DNA from: DATJLY01 sp035532935
GTDB taxonomy: Bacteria; Pseudomonadota; Alphaproteobacteria; ATCC43930; CGMCC-115725
Direction: 5' to 3'
Assembly (NCBI GenBank): GCA_035532935.1
Contig: DATKQE010000013.1
Coordinates: 1-64,000, forward strand
DNA: 64,000 nt
Shown: positions 23,808 through 35,219 of the stretch, piece after piece
Position numbering within the stretch: the first letter of the stretch is position 1
How the letters are laid out: each line of letters begins with the position of its first letter
Program-made: the position numbers and the translations under genes
Notes under the pieces: generated by a model
Seen by the model: only the letters and a program-made list of their open reading frames with translations
The model's database searches: none
Told to the model about the DNA's origin: nothing

Positions 23808-24794
23808 ATGACCGAGACCGCAGCCATGGACCGCAATCTCGCGCTCGAGGCGGTGCGCGTCACCGAGGCAGCGGCCTTGTCGGCCTCGCGCCTCATGGGC
23901 CGCGGCGACGAGAAGGCGGCCGATCAAGCCGCGGTCGATGCCATGCGCCAGGCCCTCAATGGGCTCGCGATCGAGGGCACCGTGGTCATCGGCGAGGGCG
24001 AGCGCGACGAGGCGCCGATGCTCTATATCGGCGAGAAGGTCGGCACCGGCCTGGGCCCGCGCATCGACATCGCGCTCGATCCGCTCGAGGGCACGACGAT
24101 CACCGCCAAGGGCGGCTCGAACGCGCTGGCCGTGATCGCCATGGCCGAGGCGGGCGGCTTTCTCAACGCGCCCGACGTCTACATGGAAAAGATCGCCATC
24201 GGCAGCGGCTGGGGCGACGTCGTCGATCTCGACGAGACGCCGCGCAACAACCTCGTCCGCCTCGCCAAGGTGAAGCAGGCCGAGGTGTCCGACCTCGTCG
24301 TCTGCATCCTCGACCGGCCGCGCCATGCCGAGCTGATCGCCAAGGTGCGCGAGGCCGGGGCGCGCATCATGCTCATTTCTGACGGCGACGTGTCCGGCGT
24401 CATTGCCACCGCCCGGCCCGACAGTGGCGTCGACATCTATATGGGATCGGGCGGCGCGCCCGAGGGGGTGCTGGCGGCGGCGGCGCTGCGCTGCATCGGC
24501 GGCTTCATGCAGGGCCGGCTCATCTTCCGCAACGACGACGAGCGGGGGCGGGCAAGAAATTGCGGTATCAAGGATTTCGACCGGAAATACGGGCTTCTCG
24601 ATCTGGCCCGGGGCGAGGTGATGTTCGCCGCCACCGGCGTCACCAACGGCACCATGCTGCAGGGCGTGCGCCGCTTCGCCGGCGGCGCCGTCACCCATTC
24701 GATGGTCATGCGTTCCAAGAGCGGCACCGTCCGCATCATCGAGGCGCAGCACAATTTCCACCGCAAGACCGGCTTTCCCGGGATGGACCGCTGA
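23808..24794 (+). CDS. glpX: Class II fructose-1,6-bisphosphatase
   Basis: GlpX (328 aa) dephosphorylates fructose-1,6-bisphosphate in gluconeogenesis (and, in some bacteria, sedoheptulose-bisphosphate). Family motifs: VIGEGERDEAPMLYIGE, DPLEGTTITAKGGSNALAV and GSGGAPEGVLAAAALR. Start ATG behind GGAGGCG, 9 bp after hom. Length and motifs are complete. recJ follows after three bases, so hom-glpX-recJ is one transcription unit. Confidence 0.95.
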   Translation: MTETAAMDRNLALEAVRVTEAAALSASRLMGRGDEKAADQAAVDAMRQALNGLAIEGTVVIGEGERDEAPMLYIGEKVGTGLGPRIDIALDPLEGTTITAKGGSNALAVIAMAEAGGFLNAPDVYMEKIAIGSGWGDVVDLDETPRNNLVRLAKVKQAEVSDLVVCILDRPRHAELIAKVREAGARIMLISDGDVSGVIATARPDSGVDIYMGSGGAPEGVLAAAALRCIGGFMQGRLIFRNDDERGRARNCGIKDFDRKYGLLDLARGEVMFAATGVTNGTMLQGVRRFAGGAVTHSMVMRSKSGTVRIIEAQHNFHRKTGFPGMDR

Positions 24795-24797
24795 GAC

Positions 24798-26594
24798 GTG
24801 GCCGCGCCCGGCGTCGCGCGCGAGGCGGACGCGGCGAAAGCGGTTCTCGGCGTCGAGCGCTCGCTCCTGGGCCGGCGCTGGCGTGAGCGCAGCGGGGACG
24901 ACCGCGCCGGCATGGCGATCGCGCAACGGCTGGGCCTGCCCGAGATCGTCGGGCGCATCCTTGCGCGCCGCGGCGTCGATGATGCGGCGGCCGAGCGCTT
25001 TCTCAATCCGCTGCTGCGCGACTTCCTGCCCGATCCCTCGCATCTTCTCGACATGGACCGCGCGGTCGCGCGCCTCGTCGCCGCGATCGAGCGGCGCGAG
25101 ACCATCGCGCTCTTCGGCGATTACGATGTCGACGGTGCGACCGCGGTGGCGCTGCTGCGCCGCTTCCTCGAGGCGGTCGGTGCGCGCGTCATCGTCTATA
25201 TCCCCGATCGCCAGCGCGAGGGCTATGGGCCGAACGCGCCGGCGCTCATCGGGTTGAAGCAAGCGGGCGCGGCGGTCGTCGTCACGCTCGATTGCGGCAT
25301 CACCGCACCGGCGCCGCTCGCCGCTGCGGCAGCGGCCGGGCTCGACGCGATCGTGGTCGATCATCACATCGGCGAGCCGGCGCTGCCGCAAGCCCACGCC
25401 GTGATCGATCCCAACCGGCTCGACGAGACCTCGCCGCACCGCGTGCTCGCGGCGGTGGGCGTGGCGTTCCTGCTGCTGGTCGGGCTCAACCGGGCGCTGC
25501 GGGCGAGCGGCTGGTATCGGGTGCGGCCCGAGCCAGACCTCATCGCCTGGCTCGACCTCGTCGCGCTCGGCACGATTTGCGACGTGGTGCCGCTCACCGG
25601 CCTCAACCGCGCGCTGGTGGCGCAGGGACTGAAAGTGATGCGGCGGCGGGGCAATGCCGGGATCGCGGCGCTGGCCGATGTCGCCGGCGTGGCCGAGCCG
25701 ATCGGGACCTATCACGCGGGGTTCATCCTCGGTCCGCGCGTCAATGCCGGGGGCCGCGTCGGCGAGGCCGATCTGGGCGCGCGGCTTCTCGCTACCGACG
25801 ACCCGGCCGAGGCGCGGGCGCTGGCACAGCGTCTCGATGCGCTCAACGCCGAGCGGCGCGAGATCGAGGCGCGGGTGCTGGCCCAGGCGGTGGCGCAGGT
25901 CGAAAGCGAGCAACCGCGCGCCATGGTGTTTGCTGCGGGCGAGGGTTGGCATCCCGGCGTGATCGGGATCGTCGCGAGCCGGCTCAAGGATCGCTATGGG
26001 CGGCCAGCCTGCGTCGTCGCCGTGGCGGACGGCGTCGGCCGCGGCTCCGGCCGCTCGGTCGCCGGCATGGCGTTGGGCCCCGCGGTGATCGCCGCGCATC
26101 AGGCGGGATTGCTGGTGAATGGCGGCGGCCACGCCATGGCCGCGGGTTTCACCGTGGCGCGTGCAAACCTGGCGGCGCTTAGGGAATTTCTCGACGAACG
26201 CGCGGTCGCCGCGTTGGGCGCGGACGCGGGCGTGCCCGAGCTCGGAATCGACGGGGCGCTGAGCGCCGCCGCCGCGACCGCTGATCTGGTCGCGCTGATC
26301 GAGCAGGTGGGGCCGTTCGGCACCGGCAACACCGAGCCACGCTTCGCCTTTCCGCAACTGCGCATACTGCGCGCCGACGCGGTCGGCAGCGGGCATGTGC
26401 GCGCGATCCTTGCCGATGGCGCTGGCGCGGGGCGGCTCAAGGCGGTGGCGTTCCGCGCGCTCGACGGCGCGCTCGGCCCGGCGCTGCTCGGCGGCGGCGG
26501 CCGGCTCTTTCACGTCGCCGGCCATCTCCGCGCCGACCGCTGGCAGGGCCGCGACGAGGTTCAGCTCGTCATCGACGACGCCGCGCCCGGCTGA
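24798..26594 (+). CDS. recJ: Single-stranded-DNA-specific exonuclease RecJ
   Basis: RecJ (598 aa) is a 5'-3' ssDNA exonuclease for recombination and mismatch repair. It has the DHH-family motifs: FGDYDVDGATAVALL (about residue 105), LDCGITAP, VVDHHIGEP, DLVALGTICDVVPL, and the DHHA1 region GGGHAMAAGFTV, followed by an OB-like C-terminal part. GTG start three bases after glpX. The length is normal. It converges with asnB, with 19 bp between stops. Confidence 0.95.
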   Translation: MAAPGVAREADAAKAVLGVERSLLGRRWRERSGDDRAGMAIAQRLGLPEIVGRILARRGVDDAAAERFLNPLLRDFLPDPSHLLDMDRAVARLVAAIERRETIALFGDYDVDGATAVALLRRFLEAVGARVIVYIPDRQREGYGPNAPALIGLKQAGAAVVVTLDCGITAPAPLAAAAAAGLDAIVVDHHIGEPALPQAHAVIDPNRLDETSPHRVLAAVGVAFLLLVGLNRALRASGWYRVRPEPDLIAWLDLVALGTICDVVPLTGLNRALVAQGLKVMRRRGNAGIAALADVAGVAEPIGTYHAGFILGPRVNAGGRVGEADLGARLLATDDPAEARALAQRLDALNAERREIEARVLAQAVAQVESEQPRAMVFAAGEGWHPGVIGIVASRLKDRYGRPACVVAVADGVGRGSGRSVAGMALGPAVIAAHQAGLLVNGGGHAMAAGFTVARANLAALREFLDERAVAALGADAGVPELGIDGALSAAAATADLVALIEQVGPFGTGNTEPRFAFPQLRILRADAVGSGHVRAILADGAGAGRLKAVAFRALDGALGPALLGGGGRLFHVAGHLRADRWQGRDEVQLVIDDAAPG

Positions 26595-26613
26595 GCCGCG
26601 CGCGCCGCGCCCT

Positions 26614-28554
<1,941 letters not shown>

Positions 28555-28736
28555 CTCAGCCGCCTCCCGCGGACGCCGCGGCGACGCAGGCCGCGCGGGC
28601 AGGGACCGGACCGATCATGGGAAAGGCGCGCGCCATGGATGCCCCTTCCTAGCATGCAAGACGCTGCGGCGCGAGCGCCGGCGCCGCTTGCTTTGGCGCC
28701 CTTCGCCGGTTAGACCCTCGGCGCCGCCGCCGCCTC

Positions 28737-28812
28737 GTCCCCATCGTCTAGAGGCCCAGGACATCACCCTTTCACGGTGAGAACACCGGTTCGAATCCGG
28801 TTGGGGACGCCA
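28737..28812 (+). tRNA. tRNA-Glu (anticodon TTC)
   Basis: A 76-nt cloverleaf. The acceptor is GTCCCCA/TGGGGAC with discriminator G and an encoded CCA. The anticodon stem TCACC/GGTGA carries the loop CTTTCAC, hence TTC, and the T arm reads CCGGTTCGAATCCGG. Confidence 0.96.
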
Positions 28813-28934
28813 GATTTATACATCAATTACCTGGGCGGCGTGTGAGGCAGGTTCCAGACTCGTTTCGCGCAGATAATTGAGCGTCGCCCGCGCTGGTAGA
28901 CGAGCAAAAAGGGCGCGCACGGCCGCGCCGGCGC

Positions 28935-31900
28935 TCATGACTCGCCCATGCCCTGATGATCGTCGCGGAGCCAGACGTAGAGCGCCGGGATGACCAGCAC
29001 GGTCAGCGCGGTCGAGGAGGCCAGGCCGAACACCAGCGAGATGGCGAGCCCCTGGAAGATCGGATCGGTCATGATGAAGGCCGCCCCGATCATCGCCGCC
29101 GCCGCGGTGAGGAAGATCGGCTTGAACCGGATCGCCCCGGCTTCGAGCAGCGCCTGGCGCAGCACCGCGCCCTCGGCGCGCCGCCGCCTTATGAAATCGA
29201 CGAGCAGAATCGAATTGCGCACGATGATGCCGGCGAGCGCGATGAAGCCGATCATCGAGGTCGCGGTGAAGGGCGCGCCCAGGAGCCAATGGCCCAGCAC
29301 GATGCCGATGAGCGTGAGCGGCACCGGAACGAGGATCACGAGCGGCAGCAGGAATGAGCCGAACTGGGCGACGACCAGCAGATAGATGCCAAGGATCGCG
29401 ACGCCGAAGGCCGCGCCCATGTCGCGGAAGGTGACATAGGTCACCTCCCACTCGCCGTCCCACAGCAGCGACGCCTTCGATTCGTCGGTCGGCTGGCCGT
29501 GATAGCGGATGGTGGGCGGGCCGGCGGCGCCCCAATCCATGTGCTTGATCCGGTCCTGCACGGCAAGCATGCCGTAGATCGGCGCCTCGAACCGGCCGGC
29601 GACATCGGCCTCCACCATTTCGATGGAATGCCCGTCGCGGCGGAAGATGCTGTAGGAGGCGGGCTCGCGCTTCACCGTGACCACATCGCCGAGTTCGACA
29701 TTGGCGCCCTGGCGTGCCGTTCCGCCGGCGGGAAGCGGCGTCGTCAGGATGCGTTCGCCCATGAACATCGCCCGCTTGGGCAGCTTCACGTCGATCTCGA
29801 TCGGCTTGGTGCCATAGCCGCGCTGCGAATAGCCGATCTTCACCCCGCCGATGAGTGCGGCGATGGTGTCGTAGACCGCCTGCTCCTCGACGCCGTAGAA
29901 CTCGAGATTCTCCTGGTTGATGGAAAAGCGCAGCCGCTCGCCCGGCTTGTGGAAGGTGTCGTCGACATCGACGATGAAATCGACGCTCCTGAATGCGGCC
30001 TCGACCTTGCGCGCGACCGCGCGCCGGGTCGCCTGGTCGGGGCCGTAGATTTCGGCCAGCAGCGTCGCCAGCACCGGCGGGCCCGGCGGCACTTCGACCA
30101 CCTGCACGACCGTACCCGGTGGTCTCGGCACCGAGGCGAGGCGGCGGCGGACATCGAGCGCGATCGCATGGCTCTCGCGCGACCGGTCGGCCTTCCCGAC
30201 GAGATTGACCTGAAGATCGCCCTGCTCGGGATTGCTGCGGAGATAATAGTGGCGCACCAGCCCGTTGAAGTTGAACGGCGCCGCGGTGCCGGCATAGGCC
30301 TGGATCGAGGTCAGCTCCGGCAGATCCTTGAGCCGGTTGGCCGCCGCCATGAGAAACCGCTCGGTGTCCTCGAGCGTCGTGCCCTGGGGCAGATCGACCA
30401 CGACCTGAAGCTCCGACTTGTTGTCGAAGGGAAGCAGCTTCACGGTGACGTCCTTGGTGACGAACAGCACGCACACGCCAAGGGTGGCCGCCGCGACCAC
30501 GGCGAGAAAGACCTTTGCGCGGCGCCGGCCGGTGAGGAGCGGCCGCGCGAAGCGCAGATAGAAACGCCCCATGGCGCCGACCCCGTGCGCGGCGGCGGGC
30601 GTTGCCGCGCCGCCTTCGAAATGGCGGCGCGCGATGCGCAGGACGAGCCACGGCGTGACCATCATGGCGACGAAGAACGAGAACAGCATCGCCATCGACG
30701 CGTTCGCCGGTATCGGGCTCATATAGGGGCCCATGAGTCCGCTCACGAACATCATCGGCAACAGCGCCACGATGATCGTGAGCGTGGCGACGACGGTCGG
30801 ATTACCGACCTCCGCCACGGCCTCGATGGCGGTCGTGACCAAGTCCTTGCGGTCGCTTTCGCGCCAGTGCCGCGTGATGTTCTCGATCACGACGATGGCG
30901 TCGTCGACCAGGATGCCGATCGAGAAGATGAGCGCGAACAGGCTGACGCGGTTGATGGTGTAGCCCATCAGCCAGGAGGCGAAGAGCGTGAGCAGGATGG
31001 TGGTCGGGATGACGACGAGAACCACGATCCCCTCGCGCCAGCCGATCGCGAGCGTGATCAGCACGACGATCGAGACCGTCGCCAGCGCCAGGTGGAAGAA
31101 CAGCTCGTTCGCCTTTTCCGTCGCGGTCGCGCCGTAATTGCGGGTGACTGCGACCGTGACGTCGCTCGGCACGAGCCGGCCCTCGACCGTCTTGAGGCGG
31201 GCGAGGAGCTGGTCGGCCACCACGACCGCGTTGGCGCCCTTGCGCTTGGCGAAGGCGATGGTGACGGCCGGCCGCTGGTCGAGCCCGCCCGCCTTGTTGC
31301 GGGTGAGCATCCAGGCGTGATGATCGGGCTGGGCCGCGCCCACCACCACGTCGGCGACGTCCTTGACATAGACCGGCCGGCCGTCGCGCGAGGTGATCAG
31401 CAACAGGCCGATATCGGGCACGCCCTGAAGCGTCTGCCCCGCCACCACGGGCACGTTCCGGTCCATCTGCTCGAAGGCGCCGACGAGAAACGAACGGTTG
31501 GCGTTCTCGAGCTTGTCGACGAGCTGGTTGAGGGTGATGCCATAAAGCGCCAGGCGCTCGGGATCGGGCTCGACGCGGATTTCGTTGGGACTGCCGCCGA
31601 CGATATAGGTGAGGCCGACATTCTCGACCTTGATCAGTTCGTGTTGCAGCTCCTGGGCGACCTGATAGAGGCCGTTGTCATTCCAGCGCGATGCGGCCGC
31701 CTCCTTCGGCGTCAGGGTGAGGGTGAGGATCGCCACGTCGTTGATGCCGCGGCCGATGATGATCGGCTCGGGAATGCCCTTGGGCAGATCGGCGATATTG
31801 GCACGGATCTTCTCGTGGACGCGGGTGAGCGCGGTGTCCTCGTCGGTGCCGACATAGAACCGCGCCGTGACGACCACGGAATCGTCCTGGGTGCTGGAAT

Positions 31901-32156
31901 AGACGTGCTCGACGCCGTTGATGCCCTTGATGATGTCTTCGAGCGGCTTGGTGATGAGCTCGACGGCGTCAGCCGCCTTGTAGCCGTTTGCGGTGACGAG
32001 GATGTCCACCATCGGCACGCTGATCTGTGGCTCTTCCTCGCGCGGCAGGGCGACGAGCGCGACCACGCCGACCACCAGCGCCGCCAAGAGCAGGAGCGGC
32101 GTCAGCGGCGAGGCAATGAAGCTGCGGGCGAGGAACCCCGAGAGGCCGAGCTTCAT
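28935..32156 (-). CDS. RND efflux transporter permease (AcrB/HAE1-like)
   Basis: This 1073-residue inner-membrane pump has the two-fold RND layout: a first transmembrane helix (LLLLAALVVGVVALVALP), a large periplasmic loop, a bundle of helices at about 345-540, then the repeat with helices at about 880-1060. Conserved pieces are REEEPQISVPMVDI, GILVDDAIVVIENITRH (with Asp residues of the proton relay) and AGIIVRNSILLVDFI in the second half. It overlaps the upstream adaptor gene by 4 bp. No outer-membrane channel gene is nearby, so it may use a TolC elsewhere. The substrates are unknown. Confidence 0.94.
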   Translation of the reverse strand: MKLGLSGFLARSFIASPLTPLLLLAALVVGVVALVALPREEEPQISVPMVDILVTANGYKAADAVELITKPLEDIIKGINGVEHVYSSTQDDSVVVTARFYVGTDEDTALTRVHEKIRANIADLPKGIPEPIIIGRGINDVAILTLTLTPKEAAASRWNDNGLYQVAQELQHELIKVENVGLTYIVGGSPNEIRVEPDPERLALYGITLNQLVDKLENANRSFLVGAFEQMDRNVPVVAGQTLQGVPDIGLLLITSRDGRPVYVKDVADVVVGAAQPDHHAWMLTRNKAGGLDQRPAVTIAFAKRKGANAVVVADQLLARLKTVEGRLVPSDVTVAVTRNYGATATEKANELFFHLALATVSIVVLITLAIGWREGIVVLVVIPTTILLTLFASWLMGYTINRVSLFALIFSIGILVDDAIVVIENITRHWRESDRKDLVTTAIEAVAEVGNPTVVATLTIIVALLPMMFVSGLMGPYMSPIPANASMAMLFSFFVAMMVTPWLVLRIARRHFEGGAATPAAAHGVGAMGRFYLRFARPLLTGRRRAKVFLAVVAAATLGVCVLFVTKDVTVKLLPFDNKSELQVVVDLPQGTTLEDTERFLMAAANRLKDLPELTSIQAYAGTAAPFNFNGLVRHYYLRSNPEQGDLQVNLVGKADRSRESHAIALDVRRRLASVPRPPGTVVQVVEVPPGPPVLATLLAEIYGPDQATRRAVARKVEAAFRSVDFIVDVDDTFHKPGERLRFSINQENLEFYGVEEQAVYDTIAALIGGVKIGYSQRGYGTKPIEIDVKLPKRAMFMGERILTTPLPAGGTARQGANVELGDVVTVKREPASYSIFRRDGHSIEMVEADVAGRFEAPIYGMLAVQDRIKHMDWGAAGPPTIRYHGQPTDESKASLLWDGEWEVTYVTFRDMGAAFGVAILGIYLLVVAQFGSFLLPLVILVPVPLTLIGIVLGHWLLGAPFTATSMIGFIALAGIIVRNSILLVDFIRRRRAEGAVLRQALLEAGAIRFKPIFLTAAAAMIGAAFIMTDPIFQGLAISLVFGLASSTALTVLVIPALYVWLRDDHQGMGES

Positions 32157-33124
32157 GGCTTCGTGACCACGTCACCCGCGTGCAGCCCGGCCAGGATCTC
32201 GATGCCGCCTTCGACCGGCATCCCGACCTGGACCACGACTTCGGTGCCGTCCTTGAGCTTCACGTAGCTCACGCCGAAGCGGCGGTAGACATAGCCGTCG
32301 GGAAGGACCAGCGCTTCGCGCGTGCCGGTCGCGACATAGACGCGCGTGCGCTCGCCGACGAAATAGTCACCGAGGCCGGCGACTGTGACATCGGCAATGA
32401 CGCGGCCGTTGTCGATCTCGGGATAGACCAGCACGACGCGGCCGCGGCGCAGCGGCTCCGGCGCCTCGGCCTCGAGGCCGCGCGCGCCGACGAGAATGGT
32501 GTCGCCCGCCCGCATGAACCGCGCATGCCGTTCCGGAAGCTGCAGCCGGAGGATATAGTTGTCGGCGGCGATGGTGGCGATGGTCTCGCCGGCAAGCACC
32601 ACGCTGCCTTCCGACACCGGCACTTTGAGGATGCGGCCGGCGCCCGGCGCTAGGACGGCGCCTTCGGCGGTCTGCTGCTCGATCACCTGCTGGTCGGTGC
32701 GGAGCGCCTGGAGATTGCGCTCGGCGACATCGAGTCGTGTGCGCGCCTGGTCGAGCTGGCTCTGCGACACCACGCCGGTGCGGCGCAGCGACTGGGTCCG
32801 GGCGAGATCGATCTGCGCCTGGTCGCGCTCGGCCTGCTGCGCCTGGATGCGCGATTGCAGCGCCTGCGTCTGCAGCACGAGCTTCTGGTCGGCGACCACG
32901 GCGATGCGGTCGCCCGCGGCAACGGCGTCGCCTTCTTTGACCGTCAGGCGCGCGATGGTACCGCCGATGCGCGCGCGGGCGACGAGCGCGTGCACCGGCT
33001 CGACCGTGGCGATGACGGCCTTCTGATCGTCGACCGCGCGCTGCACAACGACAGCGTCCTGAGCCTGGGCGGGAAGGGCGGCCACCGCGACGACGGCGGC
33101 GAGGGCGATGATGCGGCACAACAC
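32153..33124 (-). CDS. RND efflux periplasmic adaptor subunit
   Basis: The membrane-fusion protein (323 aa from the GTG at 33124, or 330 from an ATG at 33145) has a Sec-type leader ending AQA, a lipoyl half (GGTIARLTVKEGDAVAAGDRIAVV), a helical hairpin of Gln/Ala-rich coiled coil (about 80-150), the second lipoyl half (LAPGAGRILKVPVSEG) and beta-barrel domains. It links the RND pump to an outer-membrane channel. The GTG is favoured because GAGGA lies upstream at good spacing, whereas the ATG has no space for a ribosome site. It is divergent from the BigR/SqrR-like repressor. Confidence 0.92.
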   Translation of the reverse strand: MLCRIIALAAVVAVAALPAQAQDAVVVQRAVDDQKAVIATVEPVHALVARARIGGTIARLTVKEGDAVAAGDRIAVVADQKLVLQTQALQSRIQAQQAERDQAQIDLARTQSLRRTGVVSQSQLDQARTRLDVAERNLQALRTDQQVIEQQTAEGAVLAPGAGRILKVPVSEGSVVLAGETIATIAADNYILRLQLPERHARFMRAGDTILVGARGLEAEAPEPLRRGRVVLVYPEIDNGRVIADVTVAGLGDYFVGERTRVYVATGTREALVLPDGYVYRRFGVSYVKLKDGTEVVVQVGMPVEGGIEILAGLHAGDVVTKP

Positions 33125-33145
33125 GTCAGGAATCCTCGGGAACAT

Positions 33146-33184
33146 CCCTTGACCTATATATAAGCAATTACTAAATTAGCAACC
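33146..33184 (+). promoter_or_regulatory. Divergent promoter/operator of RND and sulfide-response operons
   Basis: This short AT-rich spacer contains TTGACC (33149-33154), 17 bases, then TAAATT (33172-33177), a good sigma-70 pair for the rightward operon. The start site it predicts is about the ATG at 33185, so the repressor mRNA may be leaderless. GCAATT (33164-33169) and AATTAGC (33174-33180) form an imperfect palindrome overlapping the -10, a likely repressor site also placed to control the leftward pump genes. Confidence 0.55.
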
Positions 33185-33496
33185 ATGAATATTGAGGTGA
33201 TGCGCAGCAAGGCCGGGGCGGCGGAAGGGTTCCTCAAGATCCTCGCCAACCGGCGCCGGCTGATGATCGTCTGCGAGCTGCTGCGGGGCGAACGCTCGGT
33301 CGGCGCGCTCGAGGCGGTGGTGGGGCTGAGCCAGTCGGCCTTGTCGCAGCACCTCGCCCGGCTGCGCCGCGGCCGACTGGTCGCGACACGGCGCGAGGCG
33401 CAGACGATCTATTACTCGCTCGCCGATCCCGGCGTGGCCCAGGTGGTGGACGCGCTCTACGAGCGATTCTGCCGCCCGGCACGTGCCAAGTATTGA
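33185..33496 (+). CDS. ArsR-family repressor, BigR/SqrR type (persulfide sensor)
   Basis: The 103-residue winged-helix protein has a helix-turn-helix VVGLSQSALSQHLARLRRGRLV. It carries exactly two cysteines, Cys30 (MIVCELL) and Cys96 (YERFCRP). Their spacing of 66 residues equals that of the sensing pair in SqrR/BigR, which form a tetrasulfide link when reactive sulfur is high and then release DNA. It heads the operon with DUF2892, SQR-like, DUF302 and thioredoxin genes, as expected for a sulfide-detoxification repressor. Metal sensing, as in other ArsR proteins, is less likely given the residues. Confidence 0.85.
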   Translation: MNIEVMRSKAGAAEGFLKILANRRRLMIVCELLRGERSVGALEAVVGLSQSALSQHLARLRRGRLVATRREAQTIYYSLADPGVAQVVDALYERFCRPARAKY

Positions 33497-33508
33497 AAGG
33501 AGACCTCC

Positions 33509-33712
33509 ATGTCGATCGATCGTGCCGTCATGGCTTTCGCTGGCTTCATGGTCCTGCTGAGTCTCACGTTGAGCCAGATTTACAGTCCGTGGTGGCTGCT
33601 GCTGACGGGCTTCGTCGGGCTCAACCTGCTGCAGGCGGCGTTCACCGGTTTCTGCCCGGCGGCGATGGCGTTCAAGCGGCTCGGCCTTCGGGCGGGTATC
33701 GCCTTTACCTGA
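33509..33712 (+). CDS. DUF2892 (YgaP-like) small membrane protein
   Basis: The 67-residue protein has two hydrophobic helices (VMAFAGFMVLLSLTL and WWLLLTGFVGLNLLQAAFTG) followed by FCPAAMAFKRLG. The layout and the FCPA motif are those of DUF2892 proteins, which occur alone or fused to rhodanese domains (YgaP) in sulfur-oxidation operons. It lies 12 bp after the repressor gene behind GGAGACC. The likely role is membrane-side handling of sulfane sulfur together with the flavoprotein that follows; this is inferred from context. Confidence 0.85.
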   Translation: MSIDRAVMAFAGFMVLLSLTLSQIYSPWWLLLTGFVGLNLLQAAFTGFCPAAMAFKRLGLRAGIAFT

Positions 33713-33864
33713 GCAAGCGGCGACAGGGTTCGGGGTGCGGCGGATCATCACGCTGAACATAAGAACGAGCTGCGCCGTACTCATTGATCCAGATCACGGC
33801 GCGGCCCGCACGGGGGGAGAAAATTCATTCCAGCGGCATGGGGCCGAAGGGGATGGAGGAGCGC

Positions 33865-35184
33865 ATGGCCAGGGTCGTCGTGCTTGGCGCCGGAATCGGC
33901 GGCATTTCAGCGGCGTATGAGCTGCGCCAGGTGATCGGGCGCAAGGCCGAGATCACCGTTGTTTCGGATTCCGAGTGGTTCCAGTTCGTGCCGTCCAATC
34001 CGTGGGTGGCGCTCAAGTGGCGCGAACCCAAGGACATCAAGATCCATCTTCCGCCGGTGCTGGCCAAATTCGGCATCGCCTTCGAAGCGGCCGGCGCGCG
34101 GCGCGTTCTGCCGCAGGAAAACCGGATCGTGCTCAACGACGGGCGCACGGTGGATTACGACTTTCTCGTCATCGCCACCGGTCCGGCGCTCGCCTTCGAC
34201 GAGGTGGAAGGGCTCGGACCCGCGGCTAATACCATCTCCATCTGCCATGTCGACCATGCCGCCACCGCGGCCAGGCGCTGGGAGGAATTCTGCAACAATC
34301 CCGGTCCCATGGTGGTCGGCGCGGCCCAGGGCGCGTCCTGCTTCGGGCCGGCCTACGAATTCGCCCTCCTGGCCAATGCCGATTTGCGCCGGCGCAAGAT
34401 CCGCGACCGCGTGCCCATGACCTTCGTCACCGCCGAACCCTATATCGGTCATCTCGGCCTCGGCGGCGTCGGCGACACGAAGGGCCTGCTCGAATCGATG
34501 TTGCGCGACCGCGACGTGAAATGGATCACCAATGCCAAGGTCGACCGCATCGGCCCCGACCAGGTCGAGGTCAGCGAAATCGGCGATGACGGCGCGCCCA
34601 AGCGCCAGCACCGCATTGCGTCCAAACTCACGATGTTCATCCCGGCGTTCCGCGGCGTCGCCTGCATGATGGGCGAGGACGGCAAGCCCATTGCCGGGCT
34701 GGTCAATCCCCGCGGCTTCGTGCTCGTCGACAAGCACCAGCGCAACCCGGCCTTCCCCAACGTCTTCGCCGTCGGCGTGTGCGTCGCCATTCCCGCCTAT
34801 GAGCCGACGCCGGTGCCGATCGGCGTGCCGAAGACGGGCTACATGATTGAATCGATGGTGTCCGCCGTTGCCGAGAACATCGCCAGCCTCATCGCCGGCC
34901 GGGACCCGCAGCGCGAGCCGAGCCTCAATGCGGTCTGCCTCGCCGATTTCGGCAATGACGGCGTCGCCTTCATCGCGCTACCGCAAATCCCGCCGCGTAA
35001 CGTCAACTGGGCTGGGCAAGGATATTGGGTGCATCTGGCGAAGGTTGCGTTCGAAAAATATTTCTTGCGCAAGGTCCGCACCGGGAAGACCGAGCCGGCC
35101 TATGAACGGATCGTCATGAAGGCGCTCGGCATCGCCAGGCTGCGGCCCAGAGGGCCGGGCGCGCCGAAAGCCGCGGCGGAATGA
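33865..35184 (+). CDS. FAD-dependent oxidoreductase, sulfide:quinone oxidoreductase-like
   Basis: The 439-residue flavoprotein has the FAD loop VVLGAGIGGISAAYEL at the N-terminus, ATGPAL, a second nucleotide loop region with GASCFGPAYEFA (Cys159), and FAVGVCVAIP (Cys306). Cys127 is a third candidate in the disulfide relay. This matches SQR/FCSD-like proteins that oxidise sulfide and pass electrons to quinone at the membrane surface. The ATG at 33865 follows GGAGGA; upstream in-frame starts lack support. Its position behind a SqrR-like repressor supports the assignment. Absence of a cytochrome partner argues against FCSD. Confidence 0.85.
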   Translation: MARVVVLGAGIGGISAAYELRQVIGRKAEITVVSDSEWFQFVPSNPWVALKWREPKDIKIHLPPVLAKFGIAFEAAGARRVLPQENRIVLNDGRTVDYDFLVIATGPALAFDEVEGLGPAANTISICHVDHAATAARRWEEFCNNPGPMVVGAAQGASCFGPAYEFALLANADLRRRKIRDRVPMTFVTAEPYIGHLGLGGVGDTKGLLESMLRDRDVKWITNAKVDRIGPDQVEVSEIGDDGAPKRQHRIASKLTMFIPAFRGVACMMGEDGKPIAGLVNPRGFVLVDKHQRNPAFPNVFAVGVCVAIPAYEPTPVPIGVPKTGYMIESMVSAVAENIASLIAGRDPQREPSLNAVCLADFGNDGVAFIALPQIPPRNVNWAGQGYWVHLAKVAFEKYFLRKVRTGKTEPAYERIVMKALGIARLRPRGPGAPKAAAE

Positions 35185-35219
35185 CACTGGGCACACAAAC
35201 GACGGAGGCAGAGACCGCG

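Noticed and set aside
28816..30651. A 611-codon minus-strand frame ending near tRNA-Glu
   Set aside because: Lies in another phase of the RND permease gene; Arg/Ala-rich with no motif.
29499..32267. A 922-codon open frame on the plus strand
   Set aside because: Antisense to the RND permease; low-complexity Asp/His/Arg composition.
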